NCBI GenBank assembly: GCA_002353825.1
Contig: DEKJ01000064.1
Coordinates: 26,547 to 90,546 of the forward strand
From: Prevotella sp. UBA2725
GTDB lineage: Bacteria; Bacteroidota; Bacteroidia; Bacteroidales; Bacteroidaceae
DNA: 64,000 nucleotides
Direction of reading: 5' to 3'
Part shown: piece after piece, positions 25,147-33,479 of the stretch
Layout: each line of letters starts with the position of its first letter
Position numbering within the stretch: the stretch's first letter is position 1
Notes under the pieces: generated by a model
Seen by the model: the letters and a program-made list of their open reading frames with translations, nothing else
Databases searched by the model: none
What the model was told of the DNA's origin: nothing
Made by a program: the position numbers and the translations under genes

Positions 25147-28100
25147 TTATAATTGGAATACTCCATTAGTAACATTGTTTAATGACAACTTTATTGATGA
25201 GGATATCTATATTGGTCTTACACAATTCGGCATACAATACTTACGAGATTTGAAGAAAGAGGAGGCTCTAAAGCAGTCTTCCTTTCTGAAGCAGGTAGCT
25301 GCCAAATTGTGTGAGTTCCTTGATGTTTTTATCAGCATTGAGTTTAAGAAGTTATCTCTTGATGAGTTTGTTATGTCAATACCACAAGATCTGATAACTT
25401 CAACTGAGTATATATTTATTTGGATAACTAGCCAGAAGGGTTCTGAGGCTACCATTAAGCGAAGATTTCCATCTCCTATGCAACTATTATACTACGTTAT
25501 AGCTGAACAAGAGGACATACTTCGCATTACATATGATAGAAGTACATTGACTGGCGCTGACTATAATCGTTACAAGAATGAGATGATATGCATCATCTCG
25601 TTACTTGCTAGACTCTCTTCGAACTTTGCCAATTGTTCTTTTTATGGCAGATTGTTTTCTAAGATTCTATCAGATAGCCATGTATCAGCCGAAGAATTAA
25701 CACAGGCCTGGACAAAGTTCGAGAACCTTTCTATAGAAGATGCACTTAATAAAAAACATCTTAAGATTGCAACTGAACGCGACAGTTCTCTTGAGGCATT
25801 GTTTGAGTTGAGTAGGAAGAACCTCTCAGTAAGAGCACGCAATGTATTAGGTAGAGCCGGAATATACCATTATGCCGATTTTCTGCCTTGGATAGAAGAT
25901 ACTAAAAAAAGTTTCCTGGAGCTGAAAACCTGTGGAAGGAAAAGTGATCTGGAACTGAATCAACTAAGAGATTCAATGCTTGATGCGATTGCGTCATCTA
26001 AGAACGTTCCTGTCGGAGCATTGGTTATGAACGGCGCCGCTGGGGAATGTGAACAAAAGAATGCCATTGAAATTCTAAAGAATAACTTACTTAGTAATAA
26101 ATGCGACGCTAATATATATGCTTATTTTACATCCGATGTCGGGAAAAAAGCATACAATGTAATTGTCGCACCCTTAAAGACTTGTCATGACATTGTCAGA
26201 TACAACAAAGTTGAAGCTCTTGACCTTCTTTCGTATATCCAAGAAGGGCTTGCCTTGTCAATTGTTTCTGTTGACGACTACGACGTAATGCCATTTCTTA
26301 TCCATTCCTTATCAAAAATACAAGACTTCATCTCTAGCAATAAAAAGGAACTGAGAAGAAATAAATTGTCATCAAAAGCCAAAGATAGATTGATAGAAGA
26401 AGATTTTAACAATATTGTAAAAGGGCTCCGTGGCAGAAGTAGACACGTTGTGCTTTCTGTTGCGACGGATTATCATAGTTTTCTTCGTTTGAAGTCAGCA
26501 AATAAAAATATATCTGATATTAAAAATGCAGGCCATAAAACTGAAGAAGAGATAGAAGAAGCCTATACTACCTTTCAGGCCCATTGTCTTGGAATTCTAT
26601 TTGTCGACGATAGCTATACAAGCGTAAGTTTGTTGAGTAATACTTTCCCATTCTTGACCGCTAAAGATGTTATGTTTATTGATGCTTTTTATAAAGAGAA
26701 TGGCTATATGCCAAGTTTCTTTATACTGAAAGCCTTTCTTTCCACATCACATAGCAAAAACATCTCGGTGTATGCAGATTATTATGGCCTCAGCGATAGT
26801 AAACCGCTAACATTGGACGAACTGTCCAAAAGATACCTATTAACAAGGGAGCGTGTAAGACAACTTATCGCGACTCCTTCAAAATGGCATGATAAAACGC
26901 TCGACTCTATTACGCAGCAAGAAGGATTATGGTCTCACTATGCTTTTCTAAATGATAGCCTCATGACTTGTGAAAATTGTAACTTTATAAGCATTAATCA
27001 GAAAGAACAACTCAATATTTCTTTCTATTCATTCTGTGGGCTGTGCAATTTGCTCTTACATTTTAGTATTATCTCAATAGATAATGAGTTTTTCGCTTTC
27101 TCTAAAGAGATTGCCTCATATCGAATTCAATATGCTGTAAGAGAAGTCAAGAGATTAGATAAGCTGAATAAAACGAATGACCTCAAAATACCTATAAAAG
27201 AATATTTTATAGAAAACGACGAATATTGGTCCACAAATCATGTCTATAGTGAACAATCAGAGAAACTTGCATACAAATTATTGGAGGCCATAATCCATAA
27301 GGTGCTCCCAGAGATTGTGTGCAAGGATGGTGTTCTATTGTTTAAGGCAAATCATAGAGATATAAAGGATGTTATATATGGTATTTTAGAGGCTTATGGC
27401 AAGCCTATGAAGTTAAAAGATATCTTCGTAAAATACAAAGAAATTATTCCGGATGATGGCCACGACACACCTGCTTCCTTAAGGCAAAGCATCTTACTTG
27501 ACGAGCGCATTGAACCAATAGGGAAGATATCCACTTATAAGCTTAAGAAATGGAGCGGCTTTGCAGGAACTATCCCAGAGCTATTGCTAACTTTATTAAA
27601 GACACATGTTGACCCTGTAAAGGTAGATACCCTTGTGGAAGAATGTCTGAAGTTTCGCCAAGACTCAACAACGAGAAGCATCAGGAGCAATATATCGGCA
27701 AAAGTCTCCAATGGCATGTTCACGATGTACTATCCGGATTTAGTAGGCATTGCAAATCGGGAATATGACAAGAAATTTATGCAACTTCCTACATCCTTCA
27801 AAGAATTCATCAATGCCTTCAAAGATTTTGTCTTGAGCAACAAGCGCTATCCTGAAATGCGAAATCTCGGTTATGAGAGTATGCTGATTAGATGGTATAA
27901 CGATGCAAGACAGCTAATATGCCTTACCGATGATCAGATAGAAGAGTTTTCAAATACCATAAAATGGCTTGACAAATTCCACTATCCAAGAAACAGTAAT
28001 GAACGTAATTTTCTTAGGCAATGCGAGCTTTATAAGAACTTCGTATCTGATACAGGCAGAATGGTTGCACAGGACGATGACGCATCTTTAAATTCATGGT

Positions 28101-28210
28101 TCTCAAGAGCAAATCAGAATTTCGCTAAATGGAATGACAACCGACAAGTATATTTCAAAGAGCTTATTAAGTTCATATCATTAAAATTATCAGAGAATCT
28201 TGGCAATTAG
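25139..28210 (+). CDS. Large protein with alpha-CTD-like and sigma region 4-like DNA-binding parts
   Basis: 1023 residues, no signal peptide. An RNA polymerase alpha-CTD-like helix-hairpin-helix module lies at about 221-285 (NLSVRARNVLGRAGIYHYADFLPW then LELKTCGRKSDLELNQL). A second, weaker copy lies at about 433-485 (NISDIKNAGHKTEEEI). A sigma-70 region 4-like helix-turn-helix is at about 556-590 (PLTLDELSKRYLLTRERVRQLI). The C-terminal 130 residues hold WxxxxR-type three-helix units like helicase-associated domains (YPEMRNLGYESMLIRWYND). The ATG at 25139 overlaps the stop of the radical SAM gene by 8 bp, so the two are translationally coupled. It may recruit or mimic polymerase-promoter contacts, or simply bind DNA. 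No catalytic motif is seen. Last gene of the operon. Confidence 0.7.
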   Translation: MINYNWNTPLVTLFNDNFIDEDIYIGLTQFGIQYLRDLKKEEALKQSSFLKQVAAKLCEFLDVFISIEFKKLSLDEFVMSIPQDLITSTEYIFIWITSQKGSEATIKRRFPSPMQLLYYVIAEQEDILRITYDRSTLTGADYNRYKNEMICIISLLARLSSNFANCSFYGRLFSKILSDSHVSAEELTQAWTKFENLSIEDALNKKHLKIATERDSSLEALFELSRKNLSVRARNVLGRAGIYHYADFLPWIEDTKKSFLELKTCGRKSDLELNQLRDSMLDAIASSKNVPVGALVMNGAAGECEQKNAIEILKNNLLSNKCDANIYAYFTSDVGKKAYNVIVAPLKTCHDIVRYNKVEALDLLSYIQEGLALSIVSVDDYDVMPFLIHSLSKIQDFISSNKKELRRNKLSSKAKDRLIEEDFNNIVKGLRGRSRHVVLSVATDYHSFLRLKSANKNISDIKNAGHKTEEEIEEAYTTFQAHCLGILFVDDSYTSVSLLSNTFPFLTAKDVMFIDAFYKENGYMPSFFILKAFLSTSHSKNISVYADYYGLSDSKPLTLDELSKRYLLTRERVRQLIATPSKWHDKTLDSITQQEGLWSHYAFLNDSLMTCENCNFISINQKEQLNISFYSFCGLCNLLLHFSIISIDNEFFAFSKEIASYRIQYAVREVKRLDKLNKTNDLKIPIKEYFIENDEYWSTNHVYSEQSEKLAYKLLEAIIHKVLPEIVCKDGVLLFKANHRDIKDVIYGILEAYGKPMKLKDIFVKYKEIIPDDGHDTPASLRQSILLDERIEPIGKISTYKLKKWSGFAGTIPELLLTLLKTHVDPVKVDTLVEECLKFRQDSTTRSIRSNISAKVSNGMFTMYYPDLVGIANREYDKKFMQLPTSFKEFINAFKDFVLSNKRYPEMRNLGYESMLIRWYNDARQLICLTDDQIEEFSNTIKWLDKFHYPRNSNERNFLRQCELYKNFVSDTGRMVAQDDDASLNSWFSRANQNFAKWNDNRQVYFKELIKFISLKLSENLGN

Positions 28211-28280
28211 TACGGTATAGCAGGATGGTAGGTTAAAAAACAACAAAAGAAAGGTGGAGGTGCACAATATATGAAATAAA

Positions 28281-28307
28281 AACATTATGTTTGCAAAACA
28301 TAATGTT
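28281..28307 (+). promoter_or_regulatory. Perfect palindrome overlapping a -7 box, candidate operator
   Basis: AACATTATGTTT (28281-28292) and AAACATAATGTT (28296-28307) are perfect inverted 12-mers around GCA. The left arm contains TATGTTTG (28286-28293), which fits TAnnTTTG. A dimeric regulator bound here would block transcription of the ATPase gene. No -33 TTTG is clear. Confidence 0.6.
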
Positions 28308-28314
28308 TGTACTT

Positions 28315-29694
28315 ATGAAGTTCGTAGACAGAAAAGAAGAGACCGCCATCCTTACGAGAGCATTCGCAAGGGAAGAGCCGAGCCTGTATGTCATATATGG
28401 TCGACGCCGACTTGGGAAATCGACGCTCATCAACCGGCTGATGAGAGAAGACGATATCTATTTCATGGCAGACAGAGCCGACCAGACCCAACAGAGAGCT
28501 CTCTTGGCCGACACCATAGCAATTCATTATCCGGGATTCAACAATGTCGTTTATCCTTCATGGGAATCACTGTTTCTTCAGCTAAGTATGGTTGCCTCCC
28601 GCTGCTTTGTGTTATGTCTTGACGAATTTCCCAACATGGTCCGTTCCTGTCAGGAGCTACCTTCTGTGTTACAACGTCTGATAGACACCAAAAAGTTAAG
28701 ATACCATGTTCTCATCTGCGGATCATCCCAACACATGATGCAAGACATCGTCCTAAACTCTTCAGAACCTCTATACGGCCGTGCGAGACAGATATTAAAG
28801 TTCCTGCCCATCAGCATCAATTATATGTGTGAGGCGTTGCCTATGTTATCAGCCGAAGATGCCGTTGACAACTATTCTGTCTTAGGTGGTGTCCCCCGTT
28901 ATTGGGAACTACGCGAGGACGAGAGCAGCCTGCTTGATATGATCATGGACATGATAGCCAATCCCGTCGGCATGCTCTATGATGAAACAGACCGACTTCT
29001 TGCTGATGACTTAGACCGGACGACCTTAGCCACTTCTATATTATCCTTGATAGGTAATGGTGTGAACCGAATGGCTGAGATAGCTTCAAGGCTCAGCAGA
29101 AAAGCCACCGACATAAGCAACCCCATGTCAAAACTCATGAAGCTTGGCTACATTGAAAGGGAGATGCCTTTCGGAGAGAATGTCCGTAATAGCAAAAAGA
29201 CACTCTATAAACTGAATGATCCGTTCCTCAGGTTCTATTATCGTTTTGTCGTAAGATTGCAGTCGCAGATCTTACAGGCACGTACAAGCAAAGGAATGCA
29301 TGATTACGTGCAGAAATACATCACCGACAACTTTGCCGACTTTGTCGCACCACAGTGGGAGCAACTGTGCAGAGAAGCCGTCAGTGGTGCGACCTTGTTT
29401 GATACAACATGGAACGTAGCTTCCCGTTGGTGGGGAACACTCGAAAGAGGACGTCAGGCTGAATTTGATGTCGTGGCTGAATCGTTGGATAAGAAGAGTT
29501 TATTGATAGGCGAATGCAAATGGACTGCCGAAGAGAATGCGGAGCATCTCTTGCAGGATCTGAAAACACGCTCGGAAAATTTCTCCTATCTCAAAGGACA
29601 TAACGTTTACTATGCGTTGTTCCTTCGCCACAAGCCCATTGACGGCATGCAAGAGAATGTTTTTCTCCCACAAGATATCATCAAAGCAGAATAA
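28315..29694 (+). CDS. AAA ATPase with DUF234 nuclease-like C-terminus
   Basis: 459 residues from the ATG at 28315 (MKFVDRKEETAILTRAF). The frame is open to an upstream TTG inside the palindrome, but family members start with this MKFVxRxEE. Walker A is GRRRLGKST (29-37) and Walker B is CFVLCLDEFP. Residues about 160-300 hold the GGVPRYWE sensor and a winged-helix region (MAEIASRLSRKATDISNPMSKL). The C-terminal DUF234 part has a PD-(D/E)xK-like pattern (GRQAEFDVVAESLD..LLIGECKW), suggesting nuclease ancestry. This ATPase/DUF234 class is common in Bacteroidota and Archaea but its function is unsettled. It is monocistronic, sits between the candidate defence operon and rlmH, and has a base composition between the two. 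Confidence 0.85.
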   Translation: MKFVDRKEETAILTRAFAREEPSLYVIYGRRRLGKSTLINRLMREDDIYFMADRADQTQQRALLADTIAIHYPGFNNVVYPSWESLFLQLSMVASRCFVLCLDEFPNMVRSCQELPSVLQRLIDTKKLRYHVLICGSSQHMMQDIVLNSSEPLYGRARQILKFLPISINYMCEALPMLSAEDAVDNYSVLGGVPRYWELREDESSLLDMIMDMIANPVGMLYDETDRLLADDLDRTTLATSILSLIGNGVNRMAEIASRLSRKATDISNPMSKLMKLGYIEREMPFGENVRNSKKTLYKLNDPFLRFYYRFVVRLQSQILQARTSKGMHDYVQKYITDNFADFVAPQWEQLCREAVSGATLFDTTWNVASRWWGTLERGRQAEFDVVAESLDKKSLLIGECKWTAEENAEHLLQDLKTRSENFSYLKGHNVYYALFLRHKPIDGMQENVFLPQDIIKAE

Positions 29695-29707
29695 AAGAAA
29701 GAACGTC

Positions 29708-30178
29708 ATGAAGACAACCCTTATTCTCATCGGCAAGACCGACGGCAAACTATATCAATCGGCAATCGACGACTATGCCTCGCGCATCAGTCATTACATG
29801 CCGTTCAACATAAAGGTCATACCCGACATCAAAAACACACGCGCCCTTTCTGAAGAACAACAGAAAGAGCGCGAAGGTAATCTTATCTTAGAGAATGTGC
29901 AGCCACAGGACTGTCTCGTGCTGCTCGACGAGCATGGTGAGGAGCTCCGCAGCATCGAGTTTGCCCGCTGGCTCGGCAAGCGTCAGGTCGCGGGACGCAA
30001 TCTCGTGTTCGTCATCGGTGGTCCCTACGGATTCTCTGAAGCGGTGTACAAACGTGCTGAGGCTATGGTGTCTCTCTCCCGCATGACCTTCTCCCACCAG
30101 ATGGTGCGCCTCATCTTCGCCGAGCAGCTCTACCGTGCCTGCACGATCCTCAAAGGCGAGAAGTATCACCACGAGTGA
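29708..30178 (+). CDS. rlmH: 23S rRNA pseudouridine-1915 N3-methyltransferase
   Basis: SPOUT-fold methyltransferase of 156 residues, methylating pseudouridine 1915 in helix 69 of 23S rRNA on 70S ribosomes. The start at 29708 gives MKTTLILIGKTDGKLYQSAI. The knot region shows LVFVIGGPYGFSEAVYKRAEAMVSLSRMTFSHQMVRLIFAEQLYRA, the RlmH signature that binds SAM, and the C-terminus KGEKYHHE is the conserved end. The longer open frame starting inside the ATPase gene (29612) is not needed. This gene marks the return to ordinary chromosome after the AT-rich region. Confidence 0.96.
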   Translation: MKTTLILIGKTDGKLYQSAIDDYASRISHYMPFNIKVIPDIKNTRALSEEQQKEREGNLILENVQPQDCLVLLDEHGEELRSIEFARWLGKRQVAGRNLVFVIGGPYGFSEAVYKRAEAMVSLSRMTFSHQMVRLIFAEQLYRACTILKGEKYHHE

Positions 30179-30242
30179 GCAGGTTCAGGCGGTAACCAGT
30201 GATGAGAGACAACAATACATGAAACACAAAACACTAACATTT

Positions 30243-31853
30243 ATGAAGACAAAACTAGTATTTACTTTGCTTGCCATTTTCCTCTCGTTAGGAGCCTCGG
30301 CACAAACGGGGCCTCAGGTAACCTATCGTGACGGAACCATCGAAGGTATCGACTCCTCCGGCGTGAAAATTTTCCGTGGCATTCCGTTCGCACAGCCGCC
30401 TGTAGGCAACCTGCGGTGGAAAGCCCCGCAACCCGTGAAAGCTTGGACGGGCGTGCGGTCGGCAAAAACATTCGGACCTGATCCGGCACAACGTCCCGTC
30501 TTCGGAGACATGAAGTTTGAAGGCAACGGGAAGAGTGAGGACTGTCTTTACCTCAACGTCTGGACACCGGCGAAGAAGATGGACGAGAAGCTCCCCGTGC
30601 TCATCTATTTCAATGGTGGCGGCCTCGTGGCTGGCAGTGGCTCAGAGCCTCGCTACCAAGGTCTGCGCCTGGCACGCCGCGGCAACATCATCGTCGTCAC
30701 AGCCAACTATCGCGAAGGTATCTTCGGCTTCTTCTCTTATCCGGAGCTGTCGAAGGAGGGTTGTCACGGCAACCAGGGATGGCTCGATCAGGCGGCTGCC
30801 ATCAAGTGGGTGAAAGACAACATCGCAGCATTCGGCGGTGATCCCAACCGCATCACGATCAATGGCGAGTCGGCAGGTTCGCAGTCGGTATGCGCCCTGA
30901 CAACCTCACCGTTATCACGCGACCTCATCAATGGCTACATGTGCTCCAGTGGTGCCATCGTCTCCAATGCCACACCGATCAGTCTGAAAGAGGCGGAGCA
31001 GAAAGGGACGGCATGGGCCAAGAAGAACCATCTGAAGAAACTCAGTGACATGCGCAAACTCTCAACGGAGGAACTGAACAAACTCGACGACGGTACGTTC
31101 GGAGAGGGTACCAAATGTATCGACGGCATCTTCCTCACCGAAGATCCCAACAAGGTCATCAACGAGGGTCGTCAGTCGCAGGTTCCCTGCCTGCTTGGTA
31201 ACAACAACGGAGAGTTCCCCGTTGCTGCCTTTGCAGGCGGTAAAGCTCCGACAATGGCGAACCTCAGTCCTGTCATTGCTGGCTACTTCGGCACCGATGC
31301 CAACACAATCTTCAACCTCTACGATATTCACTCGGATGCCGACCTCTTAGGAGCCAAAGGACTGGCACTCGGCGGCGACATGTTCATTGTCTATGCCACG
31401 TGGAAATGGGCTGACATGGTCAGACAAAGCAGTAAGGCACCGGTCTACCGCTATGTCTACTGCCATCCGCGCCCAAACATGCAGCTCAAGGGCAAGGCTC
31501 CCGGACTGGCCGGTGGCACAGTAGATGTCAAGGACGATACGCCTCAGCAGCCCGCAGCCACAACAGCCATCCACTCTGCCGACATCGAGTATGCCATGGG
31601 TAACCTCTCGACAAACAACGCCTTCCCGTGGGCAGCCGACGACTATGCCACCTCCGAGATCTTCCAGCAGATCTATATCAACTTCGTCAAGAACGGCAAC
31701 CCGAACGGACCTGGCCTGCCGCAGTGGGACACCTATAACCACAATGGCAACGTGCCACCGGTGATGCTCATCGACACAAACACGCGCCAGGTGAAGGATG
31801 CAAAGGTTTATAACCGATACAAGCAGATCGACGCGTTCATACAGCGAAAATAG
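30243..31853 (+). CDS. Secreted type B carboxylesterase
   Basis: 536 residues from the ATG at 30243, which begins a signal peptide (MKTKLVFTLLAIFLSLGASAQ). Upstream ATGs at 30219 and inside rlmH would spoil it. It is an alpha/beta hydrolase of the carboxylesterase/lipase type B family. GIPFAQPPVGNLRWKAPQPV is the N-terminal family block, SEDCLYLNVW follows, and the catalytic serine is in the elbow NGESAGSQSV. The oxyanion loop is FNGGGLVAGSG, and the likely histidine is in IHSADIEYAMGN. It is exported, probably to the periplasm. The natural ester substrate is unknown. The signal peptide and the AQT mature start agree with type I secretion. Confidence 0.92.
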   Translation: MKTKLVFTLLAIFLSLGASAQTGPQVTYRDGTIEGIDSSGVKIFRGIPFAQPPVGNLRWKAPQPVKAWTGVRSAKTFGPDPAQRPVFGDMKFEGNGKSEDCLYLNVWTPAKKMDEKLPVLIYFNGGGLVAGSGSEPRYQGLRLARRGNIIVVTANYREGIFGFFSYPELSKEGCHGNQGWLDQAAAIKWVKDNIAAFGGDPNRITINGESAGSQSVCALTTSPLSRDLINGYMCSSGAIVSNATPISLKEAEQKGTAWAKKNHLKKLSDMRKLSTEELNKLDDGTFGEGTKCIDGIFLTEDPNKVINEGRQSQVPCLLGNNNGEFPVAAFAGGKAPTMANLSPVIAGYFGTDANTIFNLYDIHSDADLLGAKGLALGGDMFIVYATWKWADMVRQSSKAPVYRYVYCHPRPNMQLKGKAPGLAGGTVDVKDDTPQQPAATTAIHSADIEYAMGNLSTNNAFPWAADDYATSEIFQQIYINFVKNGNPNGPGLPQWDTYNHNGNVPPVMLIDTNTRQVKDAKVYNRYKQIDAFIQRK

Positions 31854-31884
31854 TGCGAGCTGTACGGTTAAGACTTGACCCTTT

Positions 31885-32232
31885 TTAGCGCACTGCACCT
31901 CGGAGAGGTGCCACTCGGTTAGCCCTAGGTAAGGAGCGCAGCGACGCAACCTAGGGTTTAAGTGCTGTGTAGTTTTATTGCAATCCGGCCTCGAAGAGGG
32001 CGAACATGGTCGGGATGCTGGTGTATTACGTTTTCAGGCGTCATCACTAATCCCACGTTTCGGCTTCGCCTCACGAGGGCTAACCAGGTTCGCCCTCTTC
32101 GAGGCCGGAAATCAGGTCAACAGAGCCAATCACGACCCCAGGTTGCGTCGCTACGCTCCTTACCTGGGGCTAACCATATTGGCCCCCTTCGGGGACCTTA
32201 CCAACCCGAAATCCGGAAGAGCCCTAAATATT
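31885..32232. repeat. Nested palindromic repeat element (copy 3)
   Basis: Diverged copy of the 2402 and 6290 elements: CACCTCGGAGAGGTG, CCCTAGGT..ACCTAGGG around GGAGCGCAGCGACG, GGCCTCGAAGAGG, an inner inverted pair, CCTCTTCGAGGCC, CCCCAGG.. with GCGTCGCTACGCTCC ..CCTGGGG. It ends CCAACCCGAAATCCGGAAG, the inverse of the TTCCGGTTTTCGGGTTG opening in copies 1 and 2, so the elements have terminal inverted ends. Confidence 0.75.
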
Positions 32233-32275
32233 ATAAAAAATTACGGGTCATTGTCGTTGGCTCGTAACTTTTTAT

Positions 32276-32283
32276 TATCTTTG
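32276..32283 (+). promoter_or_regulatory. Promoter -7 box upstream of two tiny ORFs
   Basis: TATCTTTG matches TAnnTTTG. The transcript should start near 32290, after the first possible ATG at 32288, so the next in-frame ATG at 32312 is the better start. Confidence 0.5.
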
Positions 32284-32311
32284 CAGCATGAACAAGGAAC
32301 AGAAGAACATA

Positions 32312-32389
32312 ATGACCGAAGAAGTGGGTAAGTTGTGCATTGACATAGCAAAACTCATCGTGGGTGGTGTCATCCTTGCAGAAATATAG
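32312..32389 (+). CDS. Tiny hydrophobic protein, 25 residues
   Basis: The frame reads MTEEVGKLCIDIAKLIVGGV and ends ILAEI. It extends upstream to an ATG at 32288, but that codon lies at or before the predicted transcript start. The 18-residue hydrophobic stretch suggests a single membrane helix. It resembles the DUF6722-type small membrane proteins of Bacteroidales, which is only an impression. It is followed after 12 bp by a second tiny membrane ORF and then gpmA. Confidence 0.45.
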   Translation: MTEEVGKLCIDIAKLIVGGVILAEI

Positions 32390-32401
32390 AGCAAATAGGA
32401 T

Positions 32402-32503
32402 ATGGATGCAGTTTTTATTTTTTTAGGGTTAGTCCTGGTATTCTGCGTTTCATTAGGATGCTGGGCCATTATGCAAAAGCCTAAGGACACGAAGGCTGCA
32501 TAA
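32402..32503 (+). CDS. Tiny membrane protein, 33 residues
   Basis: The frame reads MDAVFIFLGLVLVFCVSLGC, then WAIMQK and a charged tail PKDTKAA. It is one membrane helix with the positively charged end on the C-terminal side. It follows the 25-residue ORF by 12 bp and precedes gpmA by 37 bp, all on the same strand. No family is recognised. It might be a regulator of an envelope complex, by analogy with other small membrane proteins, but nothing here proves it. Confidence 0.5.
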   Translation: MDAVFIFLGLVLVFCVSLGCWAIMQKPKDTKAA

Positions 32504-32540
32504 TCTCTGTAGTTGAAGGAATCAATTTATATTAATAATC

Positions 32541-33284
32541 ATGAAGAGAATCGTTTTAATTCGCCACGGCGAGAGCCAGTGGAATCTTGAGAACCGTTTC
32601 ACAGGTTGGACAAATGTAGACCTCACCGAGAAGGGCAAGAAGGAGGCATTCGATGCCGGTAAGCTCATGAAGGAGAAGGGCTTCCATTTCGACATCGCCT
32701 ACACTTCTTATCTGAAGCGTGCCGTGAAGACGCTGAACAACGTCCTCGACGCAATGGATGAGGACTGGATCCCCGTCGTCAAGACATGGCGCCTCAACGA
32801 GAAGCACTATGGTGCTCTCCAGGGCCTGAACAAGAAAGAGACCGCTAAGAAGTACGGTGACGAGCAGGTTCTGCTCTGGCGTCGTAGCTACGACGTAGAG
32901 CCCAATGACCTCGCTGCTGACGGCACAGGCTCAGCACTCGCTGATCCCCGCTATGCTAAGGTCCCCGTTCAGTATCTGCCGAAGACAGAGAGCCTGAAGG
33001 ACTGCATCGCTCGTGTCATGCCGTTCTGGGAGTGCGAAATCTTCCCGAAGCTCAAAGAAGTTGACAACATCATCGTTGCTGCTCACGGTAACTCTCTCCG
33101 CGGCATCGTGAAGCACCTCAAGGGCATCTCCGACAAAGACATCTCGGGTCTGAACATCCCGACAGCTACTCCGTACGTCTTCGAGTTCGACGACGACCTC
33201 AACCTCGTCAAGGACTACTACCTCGGTGATGCTGCTGCCATCGCTGCCAAGGCTGCTGCCGTAGCTAACCAGGGCAAGGCATAA
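32541..33284 (+). CDS. gpmA: 2,3-bisphosphoglycerate-dependent phosphoglycerate mutase
   Basis: Interconverts 3- and 2-phosphoglycerate in glycolysis and gluconeogenesis, cytosolic. 247 residues. The phosphohistidine block is LIRHGESQWNLENRFTGW, then RRSYDVEP, with the second catalytic histidine in VAAHGNSLRGIVKHL. The C-terminus is Ala-rich (AAAIAAKAAAVANQGKA), unusually so and without an obvious function. It follows two tiny membrane ORFs and is closed by a terminator at 33342. Confidence 0.96.
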   Translation: MKRIVLIRHGESQWNLENRFTGWTNVDLTEKGKKEAFDAGKLMKEKGFHFDIAYTSYLKRAVKTLNNVLDAMDEDWIPVVKTWRLNEKHYGALQGLNKKETAKKYGDEQVLLWRRSYDVEPNDLAADGTGSALADPRYAKVPVQYLPKTESLKDCIARVMPFWECEIFPKLKEVDNIIVAAHGNSLRGIVKHLKGISDKDISGLNIPTATPYVFEFDDDLNLVKDYYLGDAAAIAAKAAAVANQGKA

Positions 33285-33341
33285 CGCTTCGCTTCGCGCC
33301 TTAGCGCGAAACGAAAGAAACTTAAGAATACAGATAAGTAG

Positions 33342-33369
33342 GGGTGCTCCTTATGGGGCACCCTATTTT
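33342..33369 (+). terminator. Terminator after gpmA
   Basis: GGGTGCTCC (33342-33350) and GGGGCACCC (33355-33363) form a 9-bp stem with one wobble and a 4-nt loop, followed by TATTTTTGT. A smaller hairpin TTCGCGC/GCGCGAA lies just after the stop. Confidence 0.75.
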
Positions 33370-33398
33370 TGTGGGGCACCCCTATGGTGGTAATCAAT

Positions 33399-33436
33399 CC
33401 TCCCCCCCTTGGGGGAGATTAAGGGAAAGGGCTAGA
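33399..33436. repeat. Degenerate GC-rich repeat arm
   Basis: CCTCCCCCCCTTGGGGGAGA-like sequence followed by AAGGGAAAGGG. It is related to the arms elsewhere but eroded. It lies between gpmA and the end of the restriction gene. Confidence 0.4.
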
Positions 33437-33479
33437 ACTCGTCTTTTCTTTTGCACCCGACTGTAGTCGTCAGCGCCCT

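Noticed and set aside
25139..28210. Reverse transcriptase or retron reading of the structured leader and operon
   Set aside because: The leader resembles a retron-like folded RNA in size, but no gene here has reverse-transcriptase motifs (no YxDD catalytic block).
18098..28290. Integrated element with attachment sites
   Set aside because: I looked for direct repeats or a tRNA at both ends of the AT-rich region and for an integrase, and found none. The operon may have been transferred, but no mobile-element boundary is visible.
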